From assembly GCA_937899055.1 (NCBI GenBank), contig CALBPX010000032.1, forward strand, positions 1 through 13,572: 13,572 bases of DNA, written 5' to 3'. A model generated the notes under the pieces. It was not told the origin of the DNA. It searched no databases and saw nothing but the letters and a program-made list of their open reading frames with translations. A program made the position numbers and the translations under genes. Positions 6,711 through 13,572 of the stretch are shown here, one piece after another (positions within the stretch are counted from its first letter, which is position 1; every line of letters starts with the position of its first letter). The stretch comes from an uncultured Bacteroidales bacterium. GTDB taxonomy: Bacteria; Bacteroidota; Bacteroidia; Bacteroidales; UBA932.

Positions 6711-7513
6711 TGATCAGTTTCCTGTCTCTTTCGAGCGGAAGCAGCGGAAACTGCTATTTCTTTACGGACGGGCAGACCTCATTCCTGATAGATGCAGGAG
6801 TGGGGCCTCGCAGTTGTGCCAAAAAACTTTCTGAGCACGGGTTCAGTCTTTCTCAGGTGGAGTTTATTCTTGTCACTCATGATCACATAGACCATGTCAA
6901 GGCTCTCGGAATCATCTCCTCAAAGTACCATAAGCCGGTCTATACCACCAATTTGCTGAAGCAGGCTCTGTTACACAATGTTTGCACCAGAGGATATCTG
7001 AGCGGGAATGTGCATGTGATTGAACCCGGAAAGGCCACTGAGATTTGCGGAGTGGGGGTATTGGCATTTGAGGTGCCTCATGATGCTACCCAGACCGTTG
7101 GCTTCCACCTGTGCTTCGGAGGCCGGAGAATTACCCTGATTACAGACTGCGGCAGAATGTCCGAACCGGTTATGGATTATGCCCTCAGGTCCGACACTCT
7201 GATTCTTGAGAGCAATTATGACATGTTGATGCTTGAAAACGGCCCCTATACTGCTTTGCTCAAAGACCGCATCAGGGGCGGCATGGGGCATCTTAGCAAC
7301 GATGAGGCTGCCGGCACCTTAGTTGAAGCCCTCCGCCGGCGGATAGGAAGGTTGGAGCAGGTTTTCCTATGCCACCTCTCGGACAACAACAACACTCCTC
7401 AGGCTGCTCTTCAGACTTCTCTGAAAGCAATATCCGATGCCGGTTTATCTGAAAATATGCCTCTGCTGGAAACTTTGCCCAGGGGAAAAGCCTCCAGGCT
7501 ATATACTTTGTAG
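6710..7513 (+). CDS. MBL-fold metallohydrolase, WalJ/YycJ type
   Basis: Metallo-beta-lactamase fold protein of the YycJ/WalJ (VicX) group, thought to be a cytoplasmic nuclease or phosphodiesterase in DNA metabolism. The N-terminus has the group's hallmark SLSSGSSGNCY (6-16) followed by LIDAGVG. The metal motif is THDHIDH (56-62), with later ligands in EVPHDA, TDCGRM, GHLSNDEA and CHLSDNNNT. At 267 residues it matches the family (about 260-270). The ATG at 6710 shares its A with the TGA of the preceding phosphorylase gene (TGATG), which signals coupled translation; a GTG one codon earlier at 6707 is possible but less likely. It has no evident biochemical link to purine salvage, so co-transcription may be incidental. 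A run of eight T (7518-7525) follows its stop codon without a convincing hairpin. Confidence 0.87.
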   Translation: MISFLSLSSGSSGNCYFFTDGQTSFLIDAGVGPRSCAKKLSEHGFSLSQVEFILVTHDHIDHVKALGIISSKYHKPVYTTNLLKQALLHNVCTRGYLSGNVHVIEPGKATEICGVGVLAFEVPHDATQTVGFHLCFGGRRITLITDCGRMSEPVMDYALRSDTLILESNYDMLMLENGPYTALLKDRIRGGMGHLSNDEAAGTLVEALRRRIGRLEQVFLCHLSDNNNTPQAALQTSLKAISDAGLSENMPLLETLPRGKASRLYTL

Positions 7514-7535
7514 TCTATTTTTTTTATTAAATTTG
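7507..7535 (+). promoter_or_regulatory. Candidate aqpZ promoter
   Basis: TTTG (7507-7510), 17 bp, then TAAATTTG (7528-7535), an exact match to the Bacteroidota -7 element TAnnTTTG; the spacer is slightly short of the usual 19-21 bp. The -33 overlaps the end of the hydrolase gene. The leader to the ATG at 7564 would be about 24 nt. Confidence 0.52.
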
Positions 7536-7563
7536 CAATAAACACTACTAAAACCATATTCAA

Positions 7564-8262
7564 ATGAAAAAGTATTTAGCAGAAATGTTCGGCACTATGG
7601 TGCTGGTTCTTATGGGCTGCGGCGTGGCTGTCAGCCTTAACTGTTCTTCTGACTGTTCCACTGTTGCCAATGCAGCAACCGTAATAGGAACAGCTCTTGC
7701 ATTCGGCCTTGCCGTTGTTGCCATGGCTTACACAATCGGCGGAGTGAGCGGATGCCATATCAACCCCGCTATCACTCTGGGTGTATTCCTCAGTGGAAGA
7801 ATGAGTGCAAAGGATATGATCCTTTACATTGTATTCCAGTGCATTGGTGCTTTCATCGGCTCAGCTCTGCTTTATCTGCTTACCTGCAACGCAGGCCTTA
7901 CGGGAACCGGAGCTAACGACCTTCAGGCCGGAGTTTCAGTTTTGGGCGGCCTTCTGGCAGAAGTTATCTTTACCTGCGTGTTTGTTCTGGTTGTTCTTGG
8001 TGCAACTTCCAAGACCAACGGAGCTACCAACAATTTTGCAGGTCTGGCAATCGGTCTGTCTCTGGTACTTGTTCACCTTGCCTGCATCCGTTATACGGGA
8101 ACTTCCGTTAACCCTGCACGCTCACTCGCTCCGGCAATTTTCCAGGGTGGCAGCGCACTTTCCAACCTGTGGATATTCATTGTAGGTCCGTTTGTAGGTG
8201 CAATTCTGGCAGCCGGTATCTGGGGTATCATAGGGCCCTGCAGCTGCAAGAAAGCCGAATAG
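7564..8262 (+). CDS. aqpZ: Aquaporin Z-type water channel
   Basis: Inner-membrane MIP channel for water. The 232-residue protein is almost entirely hydrophobic with six expected spans and the two half-helix NPA motifs: HINPAIT (67-69) and VNPARS (183-185). The selectivity filter seen in E. coli AqpZ (F43, H174, T183, R189) is fully kept as F48 in LAFGL, H171 in LVHL, T180 in GTSV and R186 after the second NPA. This argues for strict water conduction, not glycerol. Length equals the family's (about 230). The extra Cys-rich surroundings (NCSSDC at 26-31, CSCKK at 226-230) are unusual but not in the pore. It appears to be monocistronic: its own promoter upstream and a strong hairpin downstream. 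Confidence 0.95.
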   Translation: MKKYLAEMFGTMVLVLMGCGVAVSLNCSSDCSTVANAATVIGTALAFGLAVVAMAYTIGGVSGCHINPAITLGVFLSGRMSAKDMILYIVFQCIGAFIGSALLYLLTCNAGLTGTGANDLQAGVSVLGGLLAEVIFTCVFVLVVLGATSKTNGATNNFAGLAIGLSLVLVHLACIRYTGTSVNPARSLAPAIFQGGSALSNLWIFIVGPFVGAILAAGIWGIIGPCSCKKAE

Positions 8263-8287
8263 CGTGAAGCTGTAAGAACGCTACCGT

Positions 8288-8322
8288 ACAAAGGGGGTGA
8301 ATCAAGGATTCATCCCCTTTGT
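8288..8322 (+). terminator. Strong hairpin after aqpZ
   Basis: A 16-bp stem (8288-8303 with 8307-8322; one G-U pair on this strand) closes a 3-base AAG loop 25 nt after the aqpZ stop codon. The right arm ends in CCCCTTTGT, but no U-run follows. It can act as a terminator or RNA-stabilising 3' structure between aqpZ and the glycosyltransferase gene. Confidence 0.6.
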
Positions 8323-8333
8323 CGTAAAATTGG

Positions 8334-8341
8334 TATATTTG
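8334..8341 (+). promoter_or_regulatory. Candidate -7 element of the glycosyltransferase gene
   Basis: TATATTTG matches TAnnTTTG and lies 18 bp before the ATG at 8360, right after the aqpZ hairpin. No TTTG is found at the normal 19-21 bp distance; the only one, 8318-8321, is 12 bp away and inside the hairpin. Confidence 0.42.
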
Positions 8342-8359
8342 CCAGATTTTGGTTAGGAT

Positions 8360-9265
8360 ATGAGCCGTTACCAGCTTACTATATTCACTCCATCTTTCAA
8401 CAGGGCAAATACACTTTCTGCCCTGTACCGGAGTCTTTGCATCCAGCAGTGCAAAGACTTTGAGTGGATTGTGGTTGACGATGGTTCTACGGACTCCACA
8501 GGAGAACTCGTTTCAGGCTGGATCAGGGAAGACAAGATAAGCATCAAATACTTCCGTCAAGAAAATTCAGGTAAAATGCCGTCTCACAACCTTGCCGTGG
8601 ATAACCTTGATTCAGAGTGGTTTATGTGTGTAGATTCAGATGACCGGCTGTATGACGCCTCTACGGTAGGCAACTGTATAGAGTTCCTCAAAAGTCTGCC
8701 CGGCGAGTTTACAGCCGCCGAACTTTCAAAAATCTGCGGGGTAATATCGCTGAAGATCATTAACGGCAGGTTCAACAGCTTCCCTTCCGGAATGCGGAAT
8801 GTCCATCTGCAGGACCTGAAAAGATCGGGATACAGAGGAGAAACATCCTTTATGGTGAAATCTTCTCTTCTGAAGGATCATAAATATCCTCGTTTTGACG
8901 GGGAGAAGTTTGTCACCGATGCCTATCTTTACGAACGGCTTGACAAAGACCACACATTTTTGCTGATGAATGTTCCCACACAGGTCTGCAAGTACAATCC
9001 GGACGGTTATTCCAGCAAATACAGGCGGCTTCTGTTTTCCAATCCAAGAGGATACAGAGAATATCACAACCAGAGGATAGCCCTGAAATACGACGGAATT
9101 CTCAGAAGCGCCGTCTGCTACGATGCCATAAGCATCAGGATGGGCCTGAAGGATTTCCTCAAGGGAGCAGCAAGTCCCTTGCTTTATCTTGCCGTTCTTC
9201 CGCTGGGCTTCTGCAAGTATCTGTATGACAGCCTGAGCCTTAAAACATACAGGAATATATGTTGA
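8360..9265 (+). CDS. Glycosyltransferase family 2 protein
   Basis: Predicted GT-A fold sugar transferase that uses a nucleotide-sugar donor, probably in cell-surface polysaccharide or O-antigen assembly on the cytoplasmic face of the membrane. The 301-residue product has the GT2 N-terminus (LTIFTPSFNRANTLSALYRS, 6-25), the nucleotide-binding VVDDGSTDST (38-47), and the metal-binding DSDD (92-95). The following ETSFMVKSS and the acidic/aromatic stretch fit the acceptor side. A hydrophobic patch near the C-terminus (about 270-290, SPLLYLAVLPLGFCKYL) may anchor it to the membrane. The stop codon overlaps the start of the flippase gene by 7 nt, so the two act together. Donor and acceptor cannot be read from the sequence. 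Confidence 0.9.
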   Translation: MSRYQLTIFTPSFNRANTLSALYRSLCIQQCKDFEWIVVDDGSTDSTGELVSGWIREDKISIKYFRQENSGKMPSHNLAVDNLDSEWFMCVDSDDRLYDASTVGNCIEFLKSLPGEFTAAELSKICGVISLKIINGRFNSFPSGMRNVHLQDLKRSGYRGETSFMVKSSLLKDHKYPRFDGEKFVTDAYLYERLDKDHTFLLMNVPTQVCKYNPDGYSSKYRRLLFSNPRGYREYHNQRIALKYDGILRSAVCYDAISIRMGLKDFLKGAASPLLYLAVLPLGFCKYLYDSLSLKTYRNIC

Positions 9266-10680
9266 GCCAGGCCAAAAGGAGCGTATTCTGGAGCGGAATC
9301 CAGCAGGTTTCGGTGTTTGGCCTTCAGTTTGTCATTTCGCTGATTATAGCCAGTCTGATTTCACCGTCCGACTACGGGGTGGTGGCTCTTACCGTTACAT
9401 TCTTTGCAATAGCTCAGATTGTTCTTTCTCTGGGAGTTGAGGGCGCACTCATCCAAAAGAAAGAATGTAGCAGTGCAGACTATGACACGGCATTTACGGT
9501 CTGCGCCATAACGGGCATAATCTTCTATGCCATATTCTATCTTGCAGCCGGAGGCCTTGCTGCATATTTTGATATTCCGCAGCTCGAAATGGTCGTCAAG
9601 GTTTCGGCTACGGTTCTGATATTCAAGGCTTTTTCAACAGTACCCTATGCAAAGCTTCAAAGAGATCTGAAGTTCAGGCTTCTGGCCAGAATATCTGCAT
9701 CTGTGACTCTGCTTTCAGGTATTGTGGCCATAGTTCTGGCCTATATGGGCTTTGCCTATTGGGCGCTGGTGGTACAGACCATGCTGAGTGCCTTTGCCCT
9801 GGCGTTACTGTATTTCTTAGGCAGCGGCTGGAGGCCGGGCTTTGGCTTTTCGGTTGAGTCTTTCAGGAACTTGATGAAGTTCGGTATTCCTATGATGATG
9901 TCGCTTCTGATAAGGTCTGTCTATGACAACCTCTATTCTCTTGTAACGGGCAAGAGGTTTGGTCAGGCCCGTCTGGGTATATTCAACCGGGGCACTGCAT
10001 TTGCCGGAATCATTCCTACCAATCTCAGCGATTTTACAATGCGGGCACTGTTTCCTATATTCTCCAGATATCAGGACAACTTGCCTCTTCTGAGAAGCCA
10101 GGCCTGCCGGACCATGCATCTTACAGCCTTTGTGGCAGTTCCGCTGAATCTTTTTATTGCCCTCAACTGCAGGGATCTGATTCAAGCTATACTTGGGGCA
10201 GAGTGGTTGGAAATGGTTCCGGTAATAAGGATAATGAGCCTTGCATATCTTTCTTATCTGGTCTGCAATGTTCAGATAAACTTGCTGAAGGTGGTAAACC
10301 GTACGGACCGGCTGTTCTGGTGCGAAGTTGTCAAAATGGCAATAGGACTTGGAATTCTCATATTTACAGTACGTTTAGGATTCATGGCCATGATTTACGG
10401 ACTGCTTGCCTATAATGTCCTGAGCATGGTCATAGGCGGAGTGTTCACATATTTTTCCGCAGGGCTGAATATGATGGATTACCTGAAGAGCCTGCTGCCG
10501 GTTGCTGTGGTTGCCGTTGCAGCGGTTCTTGCCGGCTATTGGGCTGCGTCGTTTGCCGGAAACATTTATGCCCGGCTTTGTCTGTCGGGCATAATGTCAG
10601 GAGCTTTGTTCCTGGCGGTCTCTTATATTTTCAAGGATGAGGCCATAGGCTTTTTCCTCGGGTTCCTCAAGAGAAAATAG
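9259..10680 (+). CDS. Wzx-like polysaccharide/lipid-linked oligosaccharide flippase
   Basis: Integral membrane protein of the MOP superfamily, close in pattern to the WzxC-type lipopolysaccharide/exopolysaccharide transporters that flip lipid-linked sugars across the inner membrane. The 473 residues form 12-14 predicted spans, starting with RSVFWSGIQQVSVFGLQFV (8-26) and ILASxISPxDYG-like LIIASLISPSDYGVVAL. Conserved landmarks are GVEGALIQKKE, FSTVPYAKLQRDLKF and GRFGQARLGIFNRG-like KRFGQARLGIFNRG. Length is typical (about 470-500). The start overlaps the end of the GT2 gene, giving a two-gene sugar unit with no other polysaccharide genes nearby in this window. The last codon, TAG, directly abuts the stop codon of the opposing gene. 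Confidence 0.9.
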   Translation: MLSQAKRSVFWSGIQQVSVFGLQFVISLIIASLISPSDYGVVALTVTFFAIAQIVLSLGVEGALIQKKECSSADYDTAFTVCAITGIIFYAIFYLAAGGLAAYFDIPQLEMVVKVSATVLIFKAFSTVPYAKLQRDLKFRLLARISASVTLLSGIVAIVLAYMGFAYWALVVQTMLSAFALALLYFLGSGWRPGFGFSVESFRNLMKFGIPMMMSLLIRSVYDNLYSLVTGKRFGQARLGIFNRGTAFAGIIPTNLSDFTMRALFPIFSRYQDNLPLLRSQACRTMHLTAFVAVPLNLFIALNCRDLIQAILGAEWLEMVPVIRIMSLAYLSYLVCNVQINLLKVVNRTDRLFWCEVVKMAIGLGILIFTVRLGFMAMIYGLLAYNVLSMVIGGVFTYFSAGLNMMDYLKSLLPVAVVAVAAVLAGYWAASFAGNIYARLCLSGIMSGALFLAVSYIFKDEAIGFFLGFLKRK

Positions 10681-11328
10681 CTACTTGGCCTGTGCCACTT
10701 CCATGAATCTTGAAAAATCAAAATACAGAACCTTTTGGGCTCCGTCGGAATCCTTTATGGTTATCTTGTCCTTGAAATCCTCCGTAAATTCCCGGCTTAC
10801 AATGCTTACAGCCTTGAAGTAAACACTCAGAAGCTGGAATTCATCGGTTTCGCTGTTGACATATATTGCATTTTCTGCCGACGAGCCATCTCCGCCGGAC
10901 TGCAATATTGCCCTTACCAAGTTGAGATATGCGTTCTGAAACCTGTTGCTTTCCTGAGTCTTGTTGAGAAGGTCTGCAAGGTTCATAAGGTCAAACAAGG
11001 TTTTCAGCGATGTGGGATCCTTACGGTTTTCCTGCAGAAGATGCTCAAAGGCTTTTTCATACTCCTTCTTGCTTATGAGCGAATCGGCCTTACTGTCTAA
11101 ATAGCCTGGCTTGTAGCTATCTGTGTAAGTATAGCCGTAATAGAGCAGGGCATAGTCGTCCAAAGACATCTCCTCTGCAGCAAAATAATTGCTGAGGATG
11201 CTGTCGTATTCGGCACGGTTGTCGGTCATAAACTGCTTGATTTCTGCGTAGAAATCTTCGGTTTGGGCAAAAGCGCTGCTACCTAGGGCTAAGGCGCATA
11301 CGGCGAGCAGAAATCTGAACTTTCTCAT
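10681..11328 (-). CDS. Secreted DUF4919-type protein
   Basis: 215 residues with a Sec signal peptide (MRKFRFLLAVCALALGSSAFAQ, cleavage likely after residue 21), hence periplasmic or extracellular. Features I associate with the Bacteroidota family DUF4919 are DDYALLYYGYTYTDSYKP (57-74), a short TPR-like helical middle (KKEYEKAFEHLLQENRKDPTSLKTLFDL), and a C-terminal beta part SGGDGSSAENAIYVNSETDEFQLL and KVLYFDFSRF. The function of the family is unknown. The gene begins 25 nt after pckA ends, on the same strand, so it probably shares the pckA promoter. No hairpin is visible between them. It ends exactly where the flippase gene ends on the other strand. Confidence 0.8.
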   Translation of the reverse strand: MRKFRFLLAVCALALGSSAFAQTEDFYAEIKQFMTDNRAEYDSILSNYFAAEEMSLDDYALLYYGYTYTDSYKPGYLDSKADSLISKKEYEKAFEHLLQENRKDPTSLKTLFDLMNLADLLNKTQESNRFQNAYLNLVRAILQSGGDGSSAENAIYVNSETDEFQLLSVYFKAVSIVSREFTEDFKDKITIKDSDGAQKVLYFDFSRFMEVAQAK

Positions 11329-11353
11329 ATCTCAATTATTTGACTGTGTCTGA

Positions 11354-12958
11354 CTAAAGCTGAGGACCGGCGGCCACCAGAGCCTTGCCTTCTTCGTTGG
11401 TGGTGAACTTGGTGAAGTTCTTGATGAAGCGCTCTGCAAGATCCTTTGCTTTTTCGTCCCATTGTGAGGCAGATGCGTAAGTGTCCCTCGGGTCAAGGAT
11501 GTTTGTAGCAACGCCTGGGAGTTCGGTAGGAACTTCAAAGTTGAAGTAAGGAATATGCTTTGTTGGAGCCTTGTCTATGCTGCCGTCCAGAATTGCGTTG
11601 ATGATTCCTCTGGTATCCTTTATGGAAATTCTCTTTCCTGTTCCGTTCCAGCCGGTATTTACCAGATAAGCCTTTGCTCCTACGCTTTCCATTCTCTTTA
11701 CCAGTTCCTGTCCGTATTTGGTTGGATGGAGAGAAAGGAATGCCGCACCGAAGCATGCTGAGAATGTAGGGGTTGGCTCGGTAATGCCTCTTTCAGTTCC
11801 GGCAAGCTTTGCGGTGAAGCCGGACAGGAAGTAGTACTTGGTCTGTTTCGGAGTAAGGATGGATACCGGAGGAAGCACTCCGAAGGCGTCTGCAGAAAGG
11901 AAGATGACCTTCTTTGCTGCGGGAGCCTTGGAAATGGGCTTTACTATGTTGCTGATATGATAGATAGGGTAGGAAACCCTGGTATTCTCGGTTACGCTCT
12001 TGTCGGAGAAGTCTATCATGCCCTTTTCGTCAACGGTAACGTTCTCAAGGAGAGCGTCTCTCTTGATTGCACCGTAGATTTCAGGCTCTGCATTGCGGTC
12101 CAGGTTAATGACCTTTGCATAGCAGCCGCCCTCAAAGTTGAAGATGCCGTCATCGTCCCAGCCGTGTTCATCATCGCCGATGAGGGCTCTTCTCTCGTCA
12201 GTTGAAAGGGTGGTCTTGCCGGTTCCGGACAGTCCGAAGAAGATGGCTGTTTCGCCCTTCTCGTTGGTGTTGGCCGAGCAGTGCATGGCTGCAATTCCCT
12301 GAAGAGGAAGCAGATAGTTCATGTATGAGAACATACCCTTCTTCATTTCCCCACCATACCAGGTATTGAGTATGATCTGCATCTTCTCAGTAATGTTGAA
12401 CACTACTGCGGTCTCTGAATTCAGGCCAAGTTCCTTGTAGTTCTCAACCTTTGCCTTTGATGCCGTAAGAACAACAAAATCAGGCTCCCCGAAGTTCGCC
12501 AGTTCTTCCTCGGTAGGGCGGATGAACATGTTGCGGACGAAGTGTGCCTGCCATGCAACCTCCATTATGAACCTTACCTTGATTCTGGTGTTGGCGTTTG
12601 CTCCGCAGAAACCGTCAACCACATAGAGTTTCTTATCGCTGAGCTCCTTGCGGGCAAGCTTCTTGAGTTCTTCCCAAGTGGCCTGGCTGCAAGGTTTGTT
12701 GTCGTTCTTGTATTCGTCTGAAGTCCACCAGATGGTGTCTTTGCTCTTTTCGTCCATTACCCAGAACTTGTCTTTGGGGCTTCTTCCGGTATAGACACCC
12801 GTCATAACATTTACAGCTCCAAGTTCAGTAAGCTGACCTTTGTCATAGCCTGTAAGTTCAGGCTTCATTTCCTCCTTGAAAAGGAGCTCGTAGGAAGGAT
12901 TGTAGATGATTTCCTTAACACCGGTAATCCCGTACTTGGTAAGATCTATCTGTGCCAT
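11354..12958 (-). CDS. pckA: ATP-dependent phosphoenolpyruvate carboxykinase
   Basis: Interconverts oxaloacetate + ATP and PEP + CO2 + ADP. In gut Bacteroidota it usually runs towards oxaloacetate on the succinate fermentation route. The 534 residues contain every key site of the ATP-type enzyme, with a constant offset of 6 from E. coli numbering: substrate-binding R59 in GRSPKDK, Mn2+ ligands K207 (GGEMKKGMF), H226 (AMHCSAN) and D263 (IGDDEHGW), P-loop GLSGTGKTT (242-250), NFEGGCYAK (274-282) and R327 in ENTRVSYP. Length matches the family (about 535-540). The ATG at 12958 sits just downstream of an excellent Bacteroidota promoter. The secreted DUF4919-type gene follows in the same direction. 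Confidence 0.98.
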   Translation of the reverse strand: MAQIDLTKYGITGVKEIIYNPSYELLFKEEMKPELTGYDKGQLTELGAVNVMTGVYTGRSPKDKFWVMDEKSKDTIWWTSDEYKNDNKPCSQATWEELKKLARKELSDKKLYVVDGFCGANANTRIKVRFIMEVAWQAHFVRNMFIRPTEEELANFGEPDFVVLTASKAKVENYKELGLNSETAVVFNITEKMQIILNTWYGGEMKKGMFSYMNYLLPLQGIAAMHCSANTNEKGETAIFFGLSGTGKTTLSTDERRALIGDDEHGWDDDGIFNFEGGCYAKVINLDRNAEPEIYGAIKRDALLENVTVDEKGMIDFSDKSVTENTRVSYPIYHISNIVKPISKAPAAKKVIFLSADAFGVLPPVSILTPKQTKYYFLSGFTAKLAGTERGITEPTPTFSACFGAAFLSLHPTKYGQELVKRMESVGAKAYLVNTGWNGTGKRISIKDTRGIINAILDGSIDKAPTKHIPYFNFEVPTELPGVATNILDPRDTYASASQWDEKAKDLAERFIKNFTKFTTNEEGKALVAAGPQL

Positions 12959-12980
12959 ATTTAAATAATTTTTAATGATA

Positions 12981-13012
12981 CAAAACTACATCCGTAAAAC
13001 GCCCGAAACAAA
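12981..13012 (-). promoter_or_regulatory. pckA promoter, consensus fit
   Basis: On the minus strand TTTG (13012-13009), a 20-bp spacer, then TAGTTTTG (12988-12981) fit the Bacteroidota consensus TTTG-N19-21-TAnnTTTG exactly. The leader to the pckA ATG is about 18-20 nt and AT-rich. This is the best promoter in the window. Confidence 0.7.
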
Positions 13013-13031
13013 CTTAGGCATTCTACGGGTG

Positions 13032-13039
13032 CAAATATA
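13032..13039 (-). promoter_or_regulatory. Possible second upstream -7 element for pckA
   Basis: TATATTTG on the minus strand matches TAnnTTTG about 50 bp upstream of the main pckA -7 element. No TTTG lies at the correct distance further upstream, so this is weaker. It would give a leader of about 70 nt. Confidence 0.3.
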
Positions 13040-13069
13040 ATCTTTTTATGGGATTGTCGTATAACCGGC

Positions 13070-13150
13070 CTAGTTGCTGTAATGATAAACCGGGCGTATG
13101 CAGCTCACTAGGAGAACGGTGGCGGCCAAGGCCAAAAGATACTTTTTCAT
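13070..13150 (-). CDS. 26-residue predicted lipoprotein
   Basis: A very short ORF encoding MKKYLLALAATVLLVSC followed by IRPVYHYSN. Residues 1-17 form a textbook type II signal peptide: KK, a hydrophobic core, and lipobox LVSC with Cys17 as the lipidation site. The mature part would be only 10 residues. It lies between the KilA-N remnant and pckA on the same strand. No clear promoter precedes it. It is either a real mini-lipoprotein, comparable in design to entericidins and colicin lysis peptides, or the surviving signal-peptide end of a decayed lipoprotein gene. After the stop codon the same frame soon meets another stop, so no single point mutation restores a longer protein. Confidence 0.5.
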   Translation of the reverse strand: MKKYLLALAATVLLVSCIRPVYHYSN

Positions 13151-13190
13151 GATATCAGGATTTAACGAATTCTGCCATAAATACTCTGTA

Positions 13191-13572
13191 TCAATGGTTA
13201 TCATTGCCTATGCTGGGTGGAAGACTTGGTAGATTGGTCACATCAAGTGAAGACAGCACCTGTAGCTGTCTGACGGCCATCTGTCGCAACATTTGCAGAC
13301 GTTCAGCCTGCGGGTGTTTCTGCTCAATGAGAAGCGCATTGTATGACTCCATGTTCGACAGAACAAGCAGTTGCTGTAGCGAGGCATAGTCACGTATGTT
13401 CCGCCATAGCGTCCAGCTTTGGCTGTGATGCCAATGGCACCTGTGTTTTCCACCCACTTTGAGGGTGTCATGACAAAGCGGTTTAATCCGGCCTCGGTTC
13501 TAAACGTGTCGAATTGAACACGGTTAAAACTTGGATTATGAAGACTCTCCCAAAGTCCGAGAAACTCAATGG
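13191..13572 (-). pseudogene. KilA-N domain protein gene, internally deleted and frameshifted, 5' end off contig
   Basis: KilA-N proteins are DNA-binding proteins of phages and mobile elements. From the window edge the frame reads IEFLGLWESLHNPSFNRV, then FRTEAGLNRF, MTPSKWVENTGAIGI and AKAGRYGGT, the middle of a KilA-N domain. In that frame the sequence then becomes meaningless (YVTMPRYSNCL). In another frame, from about base 13400, it continues NIRDYASLQQLLVLSNMESYN and QKHPQAERLQMLRQMAV to a stop codon at 13193-13191, which is the usual C-terminal end. About 100 family residues (AHKDIAFEF... to ...KKG) are missing at the joint. The gene is thus a remnant. The use of CGT/CGC arginine codons differs from the AGG-rich core genes. 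Misassembly at the contig end is an alternative. Confidence 0.8.

Noticed and set aside
7514..7530. Run of T residues after the MBL hydrolase gene as an intrinsic terminator
   Set aside because: Only a 4-bp hairpin (AGCC/GGCT) lies nearby and about 20 bases away inside the gene, so an intrinsic terminator is not supported; the T-rich stretch may simply be part of the aqpZ promoter spacer.
13204..13389. Plus-strand serine/cysteine-rich frame
   Set aside because: Antisense to the C-terminal part of the KilA-N remnant, which is recognisable as protein.
13040..13572. Attachment site or insertion-sequence end near the KilA-N remnant
   Set aside because: I found no terminal inverted repeats, target duplication, tRNA gene or transposase sequence in the visible part.

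Overview
The window looks like the chromosome of a Bacteroidota bacterium, most likely a gut-type Bacteroidales. The order zapA - 6S-like RNA - rny, an ADP-forming acyl-CoA synthetase of the Bacteroidales type, a DUF4919-type secreted protein, ATP-dependent PEP carboxykinase, and several intergenic matches to the Bacteroidota promoter (TTTG about 20 bp upstream of TAnnTTTG) all point there. Genus cannot be fixed by eye. The sequence is a draft or metagenomic contig: bases 1-50 are Illumina P5/TruSeq adapter, not genome, and they cut off the last dozen or so codons of rny.

Layout. (1) 51-4520, minus strand: acyl-CoA synthetase homologue, 50-residue single-pass membrane protein, coiled-coil protein, zapA, 6S RNA candidate with an intrinsic terminator, then rny. 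This is a cell-division / RNA-decay cluster. (2) 4596-7513, plus strand: a tight three-gene unit of 5'-methylthioadenosine/SAH deaminase, purine nucleoside phosphorylase and a WalJ/YycJ-type MBL-fold hydrolase. The first two can act in series on MTA or adenosine. (3) 7564-8262: an AqpZ-type water channel with its own promoter, closed by a strong hairpin. (4) 8360-10680: an overlapping pair of a GT2 glycosyltransferase and a Wzx-like flippase. (5) 10681-12958, minus strand: pckA followed 25 nt later by a secreted DUF4919-type protein. The stop codon of the latter touches the stop codon of the flippase gene. (6) 13070-13572, minus strand: a 26-residue predicted lipoprotein and the remnant of a KilA-N-domain gene that lost an internal segment at a short repeat. 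This last part looks like mobile-element debris.

Most of the window is ordinary core genome. The points most worth checking are the synthetase that appears to lack the phosphohistidine loop of its family, the MTA-deaminase/PNP pair with a changed 5'-pocket in the phosphorylase, the zapA-6S linkage, two very small membrane/lipoprotein genes, and the deleted KilA-N gene. I found no CRISPR array, tRNA, rRNA or insertion sequence, and no clearly new multi-gene system.
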